The translations under genes were made by a program, and so were the position numbers. The notes under the pieces are model-generated. The model did no database searches, was not told the DNA's origin, and saw only the letters and a list, made by a program, of their open reading frames with translations. From Terriglobia bacterium (lineage in GTDB: Bacteria > Acidobacteriota > Terriglobia > Terriglobales > Acidobacteriaceae), in the NCBI GenBank assembly GCA_020072845.1, contig JAIQGF010000014.1, forward strand, positions 124,001-188,000: 64,000 bases of DNA, given 5' to 3'. Below, in pieces: positions 46,169 through 55,152 of the stretch; position 1 is the first letter of the stretch, and every line of letters begins with the position of its first letter.

Positions 46169-46344
46169 TTGGCTTCTCGTTCGCGGCTTTCGGCGGGGAT
46201 GCTGCGGCCACCTTCAAAGCGAAATGCGCCATGTGTCACGGCGCCGATGCCAGCGGGAATACGGCAATGGGGAAGAAATTCAACATCCCCGACCTGCGTG
46301 CGCCGACGAGATCAACGAACTCGCAACCTATGTTCGTCAATTGA
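46169..46344 (+). pseudogene. Cytochrome c remnant with internal deletion
   Basis: On the plus strand the sequence encodes a signal-peptide end and heme motif (GFSFAAFGGDAAATFKAKCA, MCHGADASGNTAMGKK) and then FNIPDLRAP. The typical C-terminal helix DEINELATYVRQLKK and a stop follow, but in another frame. The middle of the domain, including the distal Met region, is missing. The start is replaced by the RHS repeat. It is a broken single-heme cytochrome c of about 100 residues, squeezed between two gene remnants. Confidence 0.65.
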
Positions 46345-46598
46345 AAAAGTGAACCGGAGTCTGCCGCGGTCCTGGCCTGCCTGCATTGGTGATAATTGGA
46401 ATCTCACGACAGCAGCGGACGGAGGTGACTGAACCGCGTGGCGCAACTTGTCCCGTTAGCGCCTCGTGCAGCGCTCGACGTGATGCAGCGACACCACGAG
46501 AGGACCGGTATAGAAAACAACGGTGGCTCCGGCGCTCATTCGAGCAGTTTGCTCGAACCAGGCAGTCTGATTGCGGTTTGTCGGTTGTACTGCAGGAG

Positions 46599-47993
46599 TC
46601 AAGAAATGCTCGCGAGCTCTTTCTTGCCGGCCGTTGCCTCTTGCGCCTCGTGATGGGCCTCCAAAGTCAGGTCTCGCGTTCCCAGCTGCACCCCAATTTT
46701 CTTCAGGAAGTCATTGGGCGGAGAGCCGCCGGCAAAGATCCACACGAAATCGTTGGTGATTTCGTGTCGCTCGCCCTTGACGTCGAGTATGACGGCGTCC
46801 TGCCGGAACTCGATCGGCTTGGAATTGAAGATCACCTTGACCTTGCCCGAGCGCATGCACTTCTCGATGCGCTCGAGGTTCCGGGCCTTGATGCGGGCAA
46901 AGCTGTCCTGACGGTAGGAGAGCGTGACCAGGTTGCCGACCTGGTTGGCCAGTCCCATCGCCGCCTCGACCGCGCTGTCGCCACCGCCGACGATCAAGAT
47001 CTTCTTGTAGACGTAGTGATCGGCCTCGATCAGCCGGTACATGACTTTCGGCAGGTCTTCGCCTGGGACGCCGAGTTTGCGGGGAGTGCCGGTTTTGCCG
47101 AGTGCCAGCACGACGGCCCGCGAGCGGTATTGGGCTTTCGAGGTAACGATCGAAAACAAGCCGTCAGGCCCTCTTTGAATGTCTTCGACCTTCTCACCGC
47201 TGCGGACCTGGAAATCGGCGCGCTGCATGACCTTCTGCCAAAACGCCAGCAGGCTTTCCTTGGAGAGTTCCATCTTCTTGAACTTCCCGTACATGGGAAA
47301 TTCGACCGGGGTGGTCATCACCAGTTTCTGGCGGGGAAATTTCGCCACCGTGCCTCCCACCTGGTCCTGCTCGATGGTGACGTAGTTCAGCTTGTTCTCA
47401 ATCGCTCGCAGCGAGGCGCTGATGCCGGCGGGACCGGCTCCGACGATGAGGACGTCGCAAACGCCGGGAATTTCGCGGCGCGCATGCTCGCTCGTGAGGC
47501 GACCGGCTATGGTGTCGATGCAGTCACGACCCTGGTTGACGGCATTCTTGATCAACGCCAGCCCGCCCAGCTCTCCCACGATAAAAAGATTCCGGACGTT
47601 GGTTTCGTACTCGGGAGTCAGGAAAGGCATCTCGGCGCCCATGCTCGGGGTGGCCATGACCATGGTGATGGCGCCCACGGGACAGACTTCCGCGCACAAG
47701 CTGTGGCCGACGCACTTGTATCCGTTGATGATGGCGGCCTTGCCCCCAACCATCCCCAGCACGTCTCCTTCGGGACAGACCGTGGTACAACTCTGACAGC
47801 CAATGCAATAGGTGACGTCAATGTGCGGATGCTGGGCTCTGGGACCTCCAGAGAACAACTTCCCTTTTTCCGCGGCCGCTTGCCACCGCGCTTCCTTTTT
47901 CTTCAGGCCCTTCAGGTAGCCGCGCACGAAGAACAGCAGCACCGCGCCGGCGATCGCATACGATACGAGTGAATCCAAGCCCCAGGCCATCAT
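46599..47993 (-). CDS. Membrane-tethered ferredoxin/FAD-NAD(P) oxidoreductase
   Basis: A 464-residue protein. An N-terminal membrane helix (about residues 5-25) is followed by a [4Fe-4S] pair, YCIGCQSCTTVCPEGD and KCVGHSLCAEVCPVGAIT. Then comes a thioredoxin-reductase-like flavin domain with FAD motif LIVGAGPAGISASLRAIE and NAD(P) motif ILIVGGGDSAVEAAMGLA. The CxxC redox disulfide of thioredoxin reductase is absent. ATG 47993 overlaps the upstream stop (ATGA). As last gene of the multiheme operon it is the likely cytoplasmic electron-entry protein. Confidence 0.87.
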   Translation of the reverse strand: MMAWGLDSLVSYAIAGAVLLFFVRGYLKGLKKKEARWQAAAEKGKLFSGGPRAQHPHIDVTYCIGCQSCTTVCPEGDVLGMVGGKAAIINGYKCVGHSLCAEVCPVGAITMVMATPSMGAEMPFLTPEYETNVRNLFIVGELGGLALIKNAVNQGRDCIDTIAGRLTSEHARREIPGVCDVLIVGAGPAGISASLRAIENKLNYVTIEQDQVGGTVAKFPRQKLVMTTPVEFPMYGKFKKMELSKESLLAFWQKVMQRADFQVRSGEKVEDIQRGPDGLFSIVTSKAQYRSRAVVLALGKTGTPRKLGVPGEDLPKVMYRLIEADHYVYKKILIVGGGDSAVEAAMGLANQVGNLVTLSYRQDSFARIKARNLERIEKCMRSGKVKVIFNSKPIEFRQDAVILDVKGERHEITNDFVWIFAGGSPPNDFLKKIGVQLGTRDLTLEAHHEAQEATAGKKELASIS

Positions 47994-48925
47994 AGATATC
48001 CCAACATCCACACCACGCCGATGTGGAAAATGGCCAGGACCGCAAACGAGTAGCTGAAGGGCTTGTGGACCACGTGCCAGAGGTGAAACACCCGCTGCGC
48101 GCGCGAAAGAAACGCCAGGCGCTTGGACAGGGAAGAGTAATCGCGGGCAGCGGCGACCGCTTTTTCCAGCTCCACGTGTGAGCTTTGAAACAGGCCGCCA
48201 AGCGTGGACAGCCATTCCATGCCGCTCAAGGTCCGGCGGCGCAGGCGAGCGATGCGAAAGGGTCGAATGAGGTCCAGAAAAATCATGTATCCAAGTGCCA
48301 CAACCACGGGCATGCGCGCTACCTGAGCTTCCGTGGGGACGTCAAACAGGGCCCACAGGTCGGTTTGCCGGATCAGGCGCTGCGACGCAAGCGCATCGGC
48401 ATACTGCTCCTGCATGTCGCGCGTTTCGCCGAGCGACAACTCCGCCGCGGTCACGCGCCGCGGTATCTGGCCGTAGAGATAACGGCCAACCACGCCGCTC
48501 AACGCGACCGCGGTCATGATCCAGAACGCCATGCCGGCAAAACCGCGGAATTTAAACGACCCGTGGAAGGCGATCACGAAGGGCGCAAAGACTCCGAGCA
48601 GGACGTGGAAATCCATCCAGTGCTTGGTGCTTCCTTGGCGCGACAGCCACGCCCAGCGCTTGCGCAGCGGGTACAAAAAGATCACGAGAAACATCAGCAA
48701 GCCGATCACGCCGAGCTTGATCCCGATGGCGCCGCTCGGCTTGAGCAGCGCGTGCTTGGCAGAGTACGGGCGTTGCGCCGCGTCGAGGGTGTAGTAGTCG
48801 AATCCGTAAATGGCCACGCTGAATATAACGGTCAGGGCGGCGGCATACCCGACGATAAGGCGAACGGCATGGCCGCTGAGCGAAAATCGGGGCAGTGTGG
48901 GTTGCGCGATGGAGGTGGTGCTCAT
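47990..48925 (-). CDS. Multi-helix membrane cytochrome b-like protein
   Basis: A 311-residue integral membrane protein with about five to six helices. Candidate heme-ligand histidines lie in helices: MDFHVLLGVFAPFVIAFHGS in the middle, and FHLWHVVHKPFSYSF with AVLAIFHIGVVWM at the C-terminus. The pattern resembles ferric-reductase or cytochrome b561-like four-helix cores. ATGA overlaps couple it to the genes on both sides. It is placed to carry electrons from the flavoprotein across the inner membrane to the periplasmic multiheme cytochromes. Confidence 0.78.
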   Translation of the reverse strand: MSTTSIAQPTLPRFSLSGHAVRLIVGYAAALTVIFSVAIYGFDYYTLDAAQRPYSAKHALLKPSGAIGIKLGVIGLLMFLVIFLYPLRKRWAWLSRQGSTKHWMDFHVLLGVFAPFVIAFHGSFKFRGFAGMAFWIMTAVALSGVVGRYLYGQIPRRVTAAELSLGETRDMQEQYADALASQRLIRQTDLWALFDVPTEAQVARMPVVVALGYMIFLDLIRPFRIARLRRRTLSGMEWLSTLGGLFQSSHVELEKAVAAARDYSSLSKRLAFLSRAQRVFHLWHVVHKPFSYSFAVLAIFHIGVVWMLGYL

Positions 48926-49701
48926 GGTTTGGCCTTCACAGTTTCCTCGACGCTGACGTCGAAATGCTGGTAGCCGCGGAAGCGGTGGACGTTGCGCCAG
49001 TGCTGGCGCGCGGTTTCAACCTCCACTGTGGCCACCGACGGCAAGCGCAGGGTCGCATCCACGCCGCGCAAGGTGACCGGGGCGTACTCCACATCGGTGC
49101 GCAGCACGCGCAGTCCGATGTCGTCCATGCTCTGCGAAAGCTCGGCTTCGATGCGGACGATACTGCCGGACTCGGGATCAATCCATGCCGTACCGGTCAG
49201 GTCGAGGGGATATTCCCGGCCGCGGAGAACAAGCTCCGTGGTGGACGGCTTGTTCGGGCGATGGCGGAACCGGACCTTGGCGAGGGTCTGCCCCTTCGCG
49301 TCGTCCATTTCAGGCGGTGAAAAATCGAAACTATCCTGGTAGGACGGATGAAATACCAGCAGCAGGGTGGCGAAACCGTTGGTCACCAGCATCGGGACAC
49401 TGGTCTTCTTGGCCGCACCCTGCTGTTCGAGGCGCGATTCCTGCAAGCTCAGGTCTGATCCTGATTCCTGCGCGATGACCAGGTAATCGTAGACCGATTT
49501 TTCCTGGTGCTCGACTTTGCCGCGTTTCGTGAGCTTGATTTGCGAGACCTCTTCCGTGCAACGCACTTCTGAAAACAGCTTGATGAAGTTCCCAACCTGC
49601 GCGCGCGTGCGATCAACAATGTCGGCGGGCTGCTTGTCGGCAGCGGGCGCGGCCAGCGCGCAGAGCAACAGCGGGCATAGGAGCAGACGGACCAGTCTCA
49701 T
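48922..49701 (-). CDS. Periplasmic protein, possibly LolA/LppX-like fold
   Basis: A 259-residue protein with a Sec signal peptide from ATG 49701 (AGGAG 8 bases upstream), cleaved near LAAPAAD. The mature part alternates long beta strands (YDYLVIAQESGSDLSLQES, AWIDPESGSIVRIEAELSQ) typical of half-barrel lipoprotein carriers. I do not recognise a named family. It is coupled by ATGA to the outer-membrane barrel gene upstream and the cytochrome b downstream, so a role in assembling or bridging that complex is likely. Confidence 0.65.
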   Translation of the reverse strand: MRLVRLLLCPLLLCALAAPAADKQPADIVDRTRAQVGNFIKLFSEVRCTEEVSQIKLTKRGKVEHQEKSVYDYLVIAQESGSDLSLQESRLEQQGAAKKTSVPMLVTNGFATLLLVFHPSYQDSFDFSPPEMDDAKGQTLAKVRFRHRPNKPSTTELVLRGREYPLDLTGTAWIDPESGSIVRIEAELSQSMDDIGLRVLRTDVEYAPVTLRGVDATLRLPSVATVEVETARQHWRNVHRFRGYQHFDVSVEETVKAKP

Positions 49702-52193
49702 GGAGCCACTCCTATCCGGGAGCGATTGTCGAAGCGGTAGCCGAGGGTAAGGATCCACTGGTCGTAATCGAGAACGCCGCCCCGCTGCGTGGTGAAGTCG
49801 CCCTGGAGGAAGTAGTGGCGGGCGAACGAAGCATCGACCGACGAATTGATAAACCGGGATGCGCCCTGGGCGCTATAGGTAGATACCAGCGTCTGCCGGC
49901 CTGCCTGGATCTGCCAGTGCAGGGAGTCGCCAAAGTTCCGCGACAACGCCAGCGACCGGTAGCTGCCCGAGCCGAATGAGCTGTCGAACTTGGAGGCGCG
50001 CACGTCAGCCCGCAGGCCGGTCTTCCAGATGTGGTCCCAACTGACGCCGTACAACTGGTTGATCGAGGTCTTCTGGTCTCCCGTGCGCTCGCTGCGGCCG
50101 ATGTCGGTGTACACCGAGACGTGCCGCACCGGTTCGACGCGCACGCCTGCGCTCAGGCCCTGGAAAAGATACTTGTCCACCAGCCCGGTGCTGATCAGTT
50201 GCACCGAAAAACTGGGAACATCGCGGAAGTAGTTGTGGTTCAGGTCGAAGGAAATGCGCGGGTGCGGCTGGAAACGCAACGTAGTATAGCTGCGGCTCAG
50301 GCCAGCGCCTGCCCGAGTGACGCCCGGCGCAGGACGCGGATCATCAGCCTGGGCCGATTGATAGATGGAGAAGTAGCGTTTGAAAAAGATTCCGTTCTCG
50401 AAAAATATGAAGGGGCGATCGAGTATCCAGCCCAAGCTGCTCAGCGCCACGCCCGACGTGCTGGTGTAATGCACCGAGTCGAAGCTGCCGCCCTCGAAGT
50501 TGACGAACACGCCGGCGATGCGGCGGTCGGGGTTGTAATCCCAGGAGGTCGGGTCGGGTGTGGACCCGGCAAACATGCCGGCTGTCGCTCCGTGCCCGAG
50601 CTTGCGGCCGACGTAGCCGCCATCGATGGTGTCGAGGCTGCTGGCCCACGGCAGGTACAGGCGGCCGAAACCGGCCACCCAAGTTGATTTCGGGTTATCG
50701 TAGCTGACGCTGAGGTGATAGGTGCGATTGATCAGGTCTTGCAGGGTTTGCTGGCCGGCGTAGGAGCTGCTGGTGAGACGGCCGCGCCAGTATCCGCTCA
50801 TGTTCCAGTAGGTGCCGCCGATGCGCGTAATATCCGCCCGCAGCACGCCGCCGATCTGAGAGCTGCTGGATGCGACCGAGCCGTGGCTGCTGATGCCGCT
50901 GTAATCGAGCCCGACCCGCCCGCGCGCCCGGTTCACCTCCGGCAGCGGCGGGCGCGGAATTTCCTCGCGCGCCTCTTCGTCCAGCGGGTCGCCTTCGCTG
51001 AACGTCACCACTTGCGGATACTTGCGCTGTCCACCAACAGCGCGTGCTTGAGCGAGGGCTTCGGCGTCAAGCTCGGAAAGGTAAGCGATGTCGCCGGCAC
51101 GAATTTCACCGGTTGCGCTCTTCACGTCACATACGGCAGAGGTCGCCGCAACCGAGGCAACTTCCAGTTCGGCCACTGCCACCATGTCCTTGGCCGCCCC
51201 GGAATCAACGCGCCGCTTAATGGTGAGCTTGGTTCCCTGCGCGAGGCCGGCAGCACGGCCGCCGATGAGGTACACGGCATCCTGACCGACGTACTTTACT
51301 TTGAAGTCGGTCTGGATATTGAGCGCGGGCGGCAGCAGCACGGCATCAACCTGAACCGGTTGCGCAGGTTGCGCTGGAGAAACCGGTGACGGCTGCGGCT
51401 GTGCCTGCGGTATAGGCGCTGGTCGTGGCCCTGCATTTGGCACGGGCGCCGGCTGTGACGGTTGAGGCGGCGGCAGCAATGTGGCATCAAAAGATTGCGC
51501 AGGTTGCGCGGGAGAAACGGGCGCAGGCGGCTTCGGAGCTGGCTTTGCCTCGGGTGCCGCTGGCGTCGCCGGCTGGCTTGATTTTGTTGCTGGCTCCAAT
51601 GGCGGTGCTGCTGTTGGCGGCTGTTTTGCAACGGGCGAGGGTTTCGGCAGCGGCCCCTCTGTGGGCGCTTGCGCGGCGCGTGAACGGAAGATTTGCGACA
51701 GCGAGAGTTGCTGGCTGGCGGGTGTTGCCCCTCGCGATGGGCGTGCAACCGGAGCGGCCTGCGCTATCGTTTGCCCGGAACGCTGCGCTGGAGCTTGCAC
51801 CGCGAGTTCCAGGTGAAACAGCGGTCGTCGCGGCAATGTGTGCAGCGCGCGCAGCAGGTTGCGCTCCTGCACGATTCGCCTTGCCTGCTCGCCCAAGGAG
51901 TTGCTGTCGGCATCGGTGGCCTGCGGTTGGTCGGTTGGCTGCGGCTGCAGCGCTTTCCGTGCTTGCTCCGCCAACGATTCCTGGCCCGACGCCTGCGATT
52001 GGCTTGGTAGCTGTTTTGCCTGCAGCACCTTCTTGGCCTGTTCAGCTAAGGACTGCTCCTGTTGGGCGGCGCCCACTCCGGCACTCGCAAGCAGAACGCA
52101 CATCACTTGTGCCAGCCTCGCGGCGTCACGCGCCCGCAACACTTGCTTCCCAGATCGAATTCTTGTCCACATGTTTCGCCCAGCTTGCCCCAT
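49698..52193 (-). CDS. Outer-membrane beta-barrel protein with Pro-rich stalk
   Basis: An 831-residue exported protein with signal cleavage near ASAGVGAAQ. Three copies of a [SG]LAEQA[KR]K-like motif lie around residues 48-110. A stalk of about 150 residues rich in Pro, Ala and Gln (twice SPAQPAQ...LLPP) leads to a small globular region, and the last 380 residues have alternating aromatic/polar strands ending LTLGYRFDNRS, as in beta-barrels. Start ATG shares one base with the 34-heme cytochrome stop (TAATG). It is a candidate porin or sheath for the multiheme cytochromes, comparable in role but not clearly in sequence to MtrB/PioB. Confidence 0.75.
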   Translation of the reverse strand: MGQAGRNMWTRIRSGKQVLRARDAARLAQVMCVLLASAGVGAAQQEQSLAEQAKKVLQAKQLPSQSQASGQESLAEQARKALQPQPTDQPQATDADSNSLGEQARRIVQERNLLRALHTLPRRPLFHLELAVQAPAQRSGQTIAQAAPVARPSRGATPASQQLSLSQIFRSRAAQAPTEGPLPKPSPVAKQPPTAAPPLEPATKSSQPATPAAPEAKPAPKPPAPVSPAQPAQSFDATLLPPPQPSQPAPVPNAGPRPAPIPQAQPQPSPVSPAQPAQPVQVDAVLLPPALNIQTDFKVKYVGQDAVYLIGGRAAGLAQGTKLTIKRRVDSGAAKDMVAVAELEVASVAATSAVCDVKSATGEIRAGDIAYLSELDAEALAQARAVGGQRKYPQVVTFSEGDPLDEEAREEIPRPPLPEVNRARGRVGLDYSGISSHGSVASSSSQIGGVLRADITRIGGTYWNMSGYWRGRLTSSSYAGQQTLQDLINRTYHLSVSYDNPKSTWVAGFGRLYLPWASSLDTIDGGYVGRKLGHGATAGMFAGSTPDPTSWDYNPDRRIAGVFVNFEGGSFDSVHYTSTSGVALSSLGWILDRPFIFFENGIFFKRYFSIYQSAQADDPRPAPGVTRAGAGLSRSYTTLRFQPHPRISFDLNHNYFRDVPSFSVQLISTGLVDKYLFQGLSAGVRVEPVRHVSVYTDIGRSERTGDQKTSINQLYGVSWDHIWKTGLRADVRASKFDSSFGSGSYRSLALSRNFGDSLHWQIQAGRQTLVSTYSAQGASRFINSSVDASFARHYFLQGDFTTQRGGVLDYDQWILTLGYRFDNRSRIGVAP

Positions 52194-54757
52194 TAGCCGC
52201 CGCCACCGTTCTTATGGCAGGAGTAGCAGTTCGTGCTGTTCCAGACGAAGCCTTTGACGCCTGAGTGTTGCGAGGTGGTTTGCGCCTGCGTATGGCACTG
52301 GGTGCATAGGAACACGGTGTAGTCAGAAGGATTGGTGTGGCAGTCGCTGCACAACTGCGCCGAGTGGTGCGGAATCTTGAACCAGGTGTGATTGAACGTC
52401 GCACCCGCCCAGGTGGTGGTGGTGTGGCACGTCTGGCAGGTGGTGGGGAATCCCGCCGCGACGTGGTTCGGGTTAGTGACGGTCTGGTACTCGGTCTTGT
52501 GACACGAATAACAGTCGGTCGGCGTGCCCGCGTATTTTCCGTTGATATGGCAACTGGCGCAGGCCACGCTGGTGTGCGCGCCGGTCAGCGGGAAGGCCGT
52601 CTGGCTGTGATTGAAGGTTGAGGGCTGCCAGGCAGTGGTCGAGTGGCAGACCTCGCACTGCTGCGGGAACCCGGCCGTGACGTGATTCGGATTCGTGGTT
52701 GAGTTGTAGTTCTTCAGGTGGCAGGACACGCAGGCGGTATTGGCCGCCGTCAGCATGACCGCGCCATGGCAAGACGAGCAGTTCAGGGTGGTATGCGCGC
52801 CGGTCAGCGCCCACCCCGTGGTCGCGTGATTGAACGTCGCACCCAGCCAGTTGGTGGTGCTGTGGCACAACGAGCAATCCGTCGGGAAGCCAACCGCGAT
52901 GTGATTCGGATTAGTCGTCTGCTGGTAGGTCGACATGTGGCACGACGAGCAGGCTGCGTTGGCGGCGGTGAGCGGAGTGCCCGCGTGACACGCGGAACAG
53001 GGTTGAGTGGCATGCGCGCCGGTCAACGCAAAACCGGTGGTCGCGTGATTGAAGGTGGCGCTCAGCCAGTCGGTGGTGCTGTGGCAGGTCTGGCAGGTCG
53101 TCGGGAAAGCGACCAGCGTGTGATTCGGATTGGTTGTCTGCTGGTACGTCGACATGTGGCACGACGAGCAGACCGCGTTGGCGGCAGTGAGCGGAGTGCC
53201 CGCGTGGCACGCGGAACAAGGTTGGGTGGCGTGCGCGCCAGTCAGCGCAAAACCCGTCGTCGCGTGATCGAACGTCGCGCTCAGCCAGGTCGCTGTGCTG
53301 TGGCACTGCGTGCAGTTCGTCGGGAAAGCGACCACCGTGTGATTCGGGTTCGTGGTCTTCTGGTAGTCCGCCAAGTGGCAGGAGGAACAGGCGGTCGAGA
53401 TGGCGGTGTAGGTTCCGCCGGTGTGGCACTGCGTGCAGGGCACCGTGGTGTGCGCGCCGGTCAGCGGGAACGCCGTCTTGCTGTGGTCGAACGAGGCTGG
53501 CTGCCAGGCAGTCGTCGTGTGGCAGATGTTGCACTGCTGCGAGAACCCGCCCGTCACGTGGTTTGGATTGGTGGTTTTGTTGAAATCGTTCAGGTGGCAC
53601 GACACGCAGGTGGTGTTCGCTGCGGTCAGTATCCCGCCGGTATGGCAGGCCGAGCAATTCAGGGTGGCGTGCGCGCCGGTGAGCGCAAAACCGGTGCTGG
53701 CATGATCGAATGTCGCGCCCAGCCAGGTGGTCGTGTTGTGGCACAGCGTGCACTGTTGCGAGAACCCGATGGTGACGTGATTCGGATTCTGCGTCCCGTT
53801 GAAATCGTTGAGGTGGCACGACACGCAGGTGGTATTCGCCGCGGTCAGTGTCCCGCCGGTATGGCAGGCCGAGCAATTCAGGGTGGCGTGGGCGCCGGTG
53901 AGGACGAAACCGGTGCTGGCATGATCAAATTTCGCGCCCAGCCAAGTGGTCGTGCTGTGGCACTGCGAGCAGGTCTGCGCGAATCCGATCTTGACGTGGT
54001 CGGGGTCCTTGGCGCCGTTGTAGTCCTTGGCGTGGCAACCGATGCAGTTTGTCGGCGTGCCCTGGTAGCGCCCGCCCACGTGACAGGCGACGCAGTCCAG
54101 TTGGGCGTGCGCGCCGGTCAGGGGGAAACCGGTGAAGGCCGCATGATCAAAGCGCGCGCCCGCCCACGAGTCCATCGTGGTGTGGCACTGTTGGCACTGC
54201 GTCGGAAATCCCAAGGCAGTGTGACTGGGCGATTTCGTGCTGAGGTACGAATTCATGTGACAGCCGACGCAATCGGTGGACAGTCCCTGGTACTGGCCGA
54301 CGGCGGCGCCTTTGTGGCAGGACTCGCAATCGGCGACCGCGTGCGCGCCGATCAGCGGGAAGCGGTTCTGGTGCTCGCGAATGGATTTCAGCGAGATCGT
54401 CCAGCCGTTGACGCTGTGGCATTGCTCGCACTGCGCTCCCATCTGGCGGCGGTGAATGTCGGCATGGCAATCGGCGCACTTGTTGCCCACGTTGGCAAAC
54501 ACCGCATTGGTATGGCACTGCTGGCAGGCAACGTCCTTGTGCAGGCCGCGCAACGGGTACCGCGTCTTGTTGTGATCGAATTCCGGCACTTTGCGGATCG
54601 GCTTCCAGCCGCTAAACGTGTGGCAGTTCTGGCAGGGAATGTCGAGCTTGCCGTGGGGGCTGCGCGTGGTTTCAGGCACACGCGGTGGCTGCGCTGGAAC
54701 GCCACCAAGCGTGGTCAGCAGCAACAGAACGAATTGAATTGCCAGTGTCGACACCAA
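52193..54757 (-). CDS. 34-heme c-type cytochrome made of triheme repeats
   Basis: An 854-residue exported protein (signal peptide about residues 1-22) with 34 CXXCH motifs by count. From residue 188 to 773 it consists of eight tandem 73-residue modules, each with three hemes and the frame GFPTxCxxCHSTTTW, then FDHATTGFALTGAH, then CSACH...LTAANTxCVSCH. A looser ninth module precedes them and a partial one follows. Heme lysines and aromatic residues repeat in register. The start is TTG 54757 with AAGG upstream, or GTG 54754. It is likely a periplasmic or surface molecular wire. Confidence 0.92.
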   Translation of the reverse strand: MVSTLAIQFVLLLLTTLGGVPAQPPRVPETTRSPHGKLDIPCQNCHTFSGWKPIRKVPEFDHNKTRYPLRGLHKDVACQQCHTNAVFANVGNKCADCHADIHRRQMGAQCEQCHSVNGWTISLKSIREHQNRFPLIGAHAVADCESCHKGAAVGQYQGLSTDCVGCHMNSYLSTKSPSHTALGFPTQCQQCHTTMDSWAGARFDHAAFTGFPLTGAHAQLDCVACHVGGRYQGTPTNCIGCHAKDYNGAKDPDHVKIGFAQTCSQCHSTTTWLGAKFDHASTGFVLTGAHATLNCSACHTGGTLTAANTTCVSCHLNDFNGTQNPNHVTIGFSQQCTLCHNTTTWLGATFDHASTGFALTGAHATLNCSACHTGGILTAANTTCVSCHLNDFNKTTNPNHVTGGFSQQCNICHTTTAWQPASFDHSKTAFPLTGAHTTVPCTQCHTGGTYTAISTACSSCHLADYQKTTNPNHTVVAFPTNCTQCHSTATWLSATFDHATTGFALTGAHATQPCSACHAGTPLTAANAVCSSCHMSTYQQTTNPNHTLVAFPTTCQTCHSTTDWLSATFNHATTGFALTGAHATQPCSACHAGTPLTAANAACSSCHMSTYQQTTNPNHIAVGFPTDCSLCHSTTNWLGATFNHATTGWALTGAHTTLNCSSCHGAVMLTAANTACVSCHLKNYNSTTNPNHVTAGFPQQCEVCHSTTAWQPSTFNHSQTAFPLTGAHTSVACASCHINGKYAGTPTDCYSCHKTEYQTVTNPNHVAAGFPTTCQTCHTTTTWAGATFNHTWFKIPHHSAQLCSDCHTNPSDYTVFLCTQCHTQAQTTSQHSGVKGFVWNSTNCYSCHKNGGGG
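52439..54430 (-). repeat. Tandem 219-bp triheme-coding repeats
   Basis: Coding repeats within the 34-heme cytochrome. CXXCH first-positions recur at residues 188, 263, 336, 409, 482, 555, 628, 701 and 774, an exact 73-residue (219-base) period except for the first step of 75. A more divergent unit starts at residue 110. Units 5 and 6 are the most alike, suggesting recent duplication. Confidence 0.9.
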
Positions 54758-55152
54758 GCGCCTTGCACTTTCCCGATGGAATCCACTTCCCAGGTTCGGT
54801 CCCTTGGTCGGCTGTGAACTACCCCACGACAGCGGCTGCGGGAGACTTCTTCGCGGCTCGCTGGCATCCCTGGCGCGCTCATCCCTAAACGCGCGATAGG
54901 AGAGGGTGTTGTTGAAGCACTACAAGCAATTCCCTCGCCGTCGACAGTACCGTTTTAGTGTGGGGCGGGGAAGATTACGAAATCCCGTGTACCAGCGGCC
55001 ATCGCGAATGCCAGAGGGTAATCGTCCTGCCGATCAATTGAGGAGGTTGGATACGAGAAGGCGTGAAAATTTCACCTGATTCCAGCAAAACTTGCATGCT
55101 GTTGAAAACATTCACCTGCGGCTAGCGGCACGACACGATTGCCGGGTGCTTG
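54758..55152. other. Intergenic region between the two multiheme genes
   Basis: About 395 bases with no convincing gene. It probably contains a second promoter for the 34-heme gene, since the 23-heme gene upstream is separated from it here while the genes after 54757 overlap one another. Around 55060-55120 it is AT-richer, with AAAATTTCACCTG and an echo AACATTCACCTG. No T-run terminator seen. Confidence 0.45.

Noticed and set aside
46386-47972. Plus-strand frame of about 530 codons opposite the ferredoxin/FAD oxidoreductase
   Set aside because: No start signal and a His/Arg/Gln-rich translation; the minus strand carries cysteine and nucleotide-binding motifs in order.
52439-54430. Regular repeats resembling a CRISPR array
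   Set aside because: The 219-bp period is coding for triheme modules. No short repeat/unique spacer pattern or cas gene is present in the window.
52718-54817. Long plus-strand frame of about 700 codons opposite the 34-heme gene
   Set aside because: It mirrors the 219-bp repeat of the minus-strand cytochrome (GG/RR-rich repeat). The CXXCH periodicity proves the minus strand.
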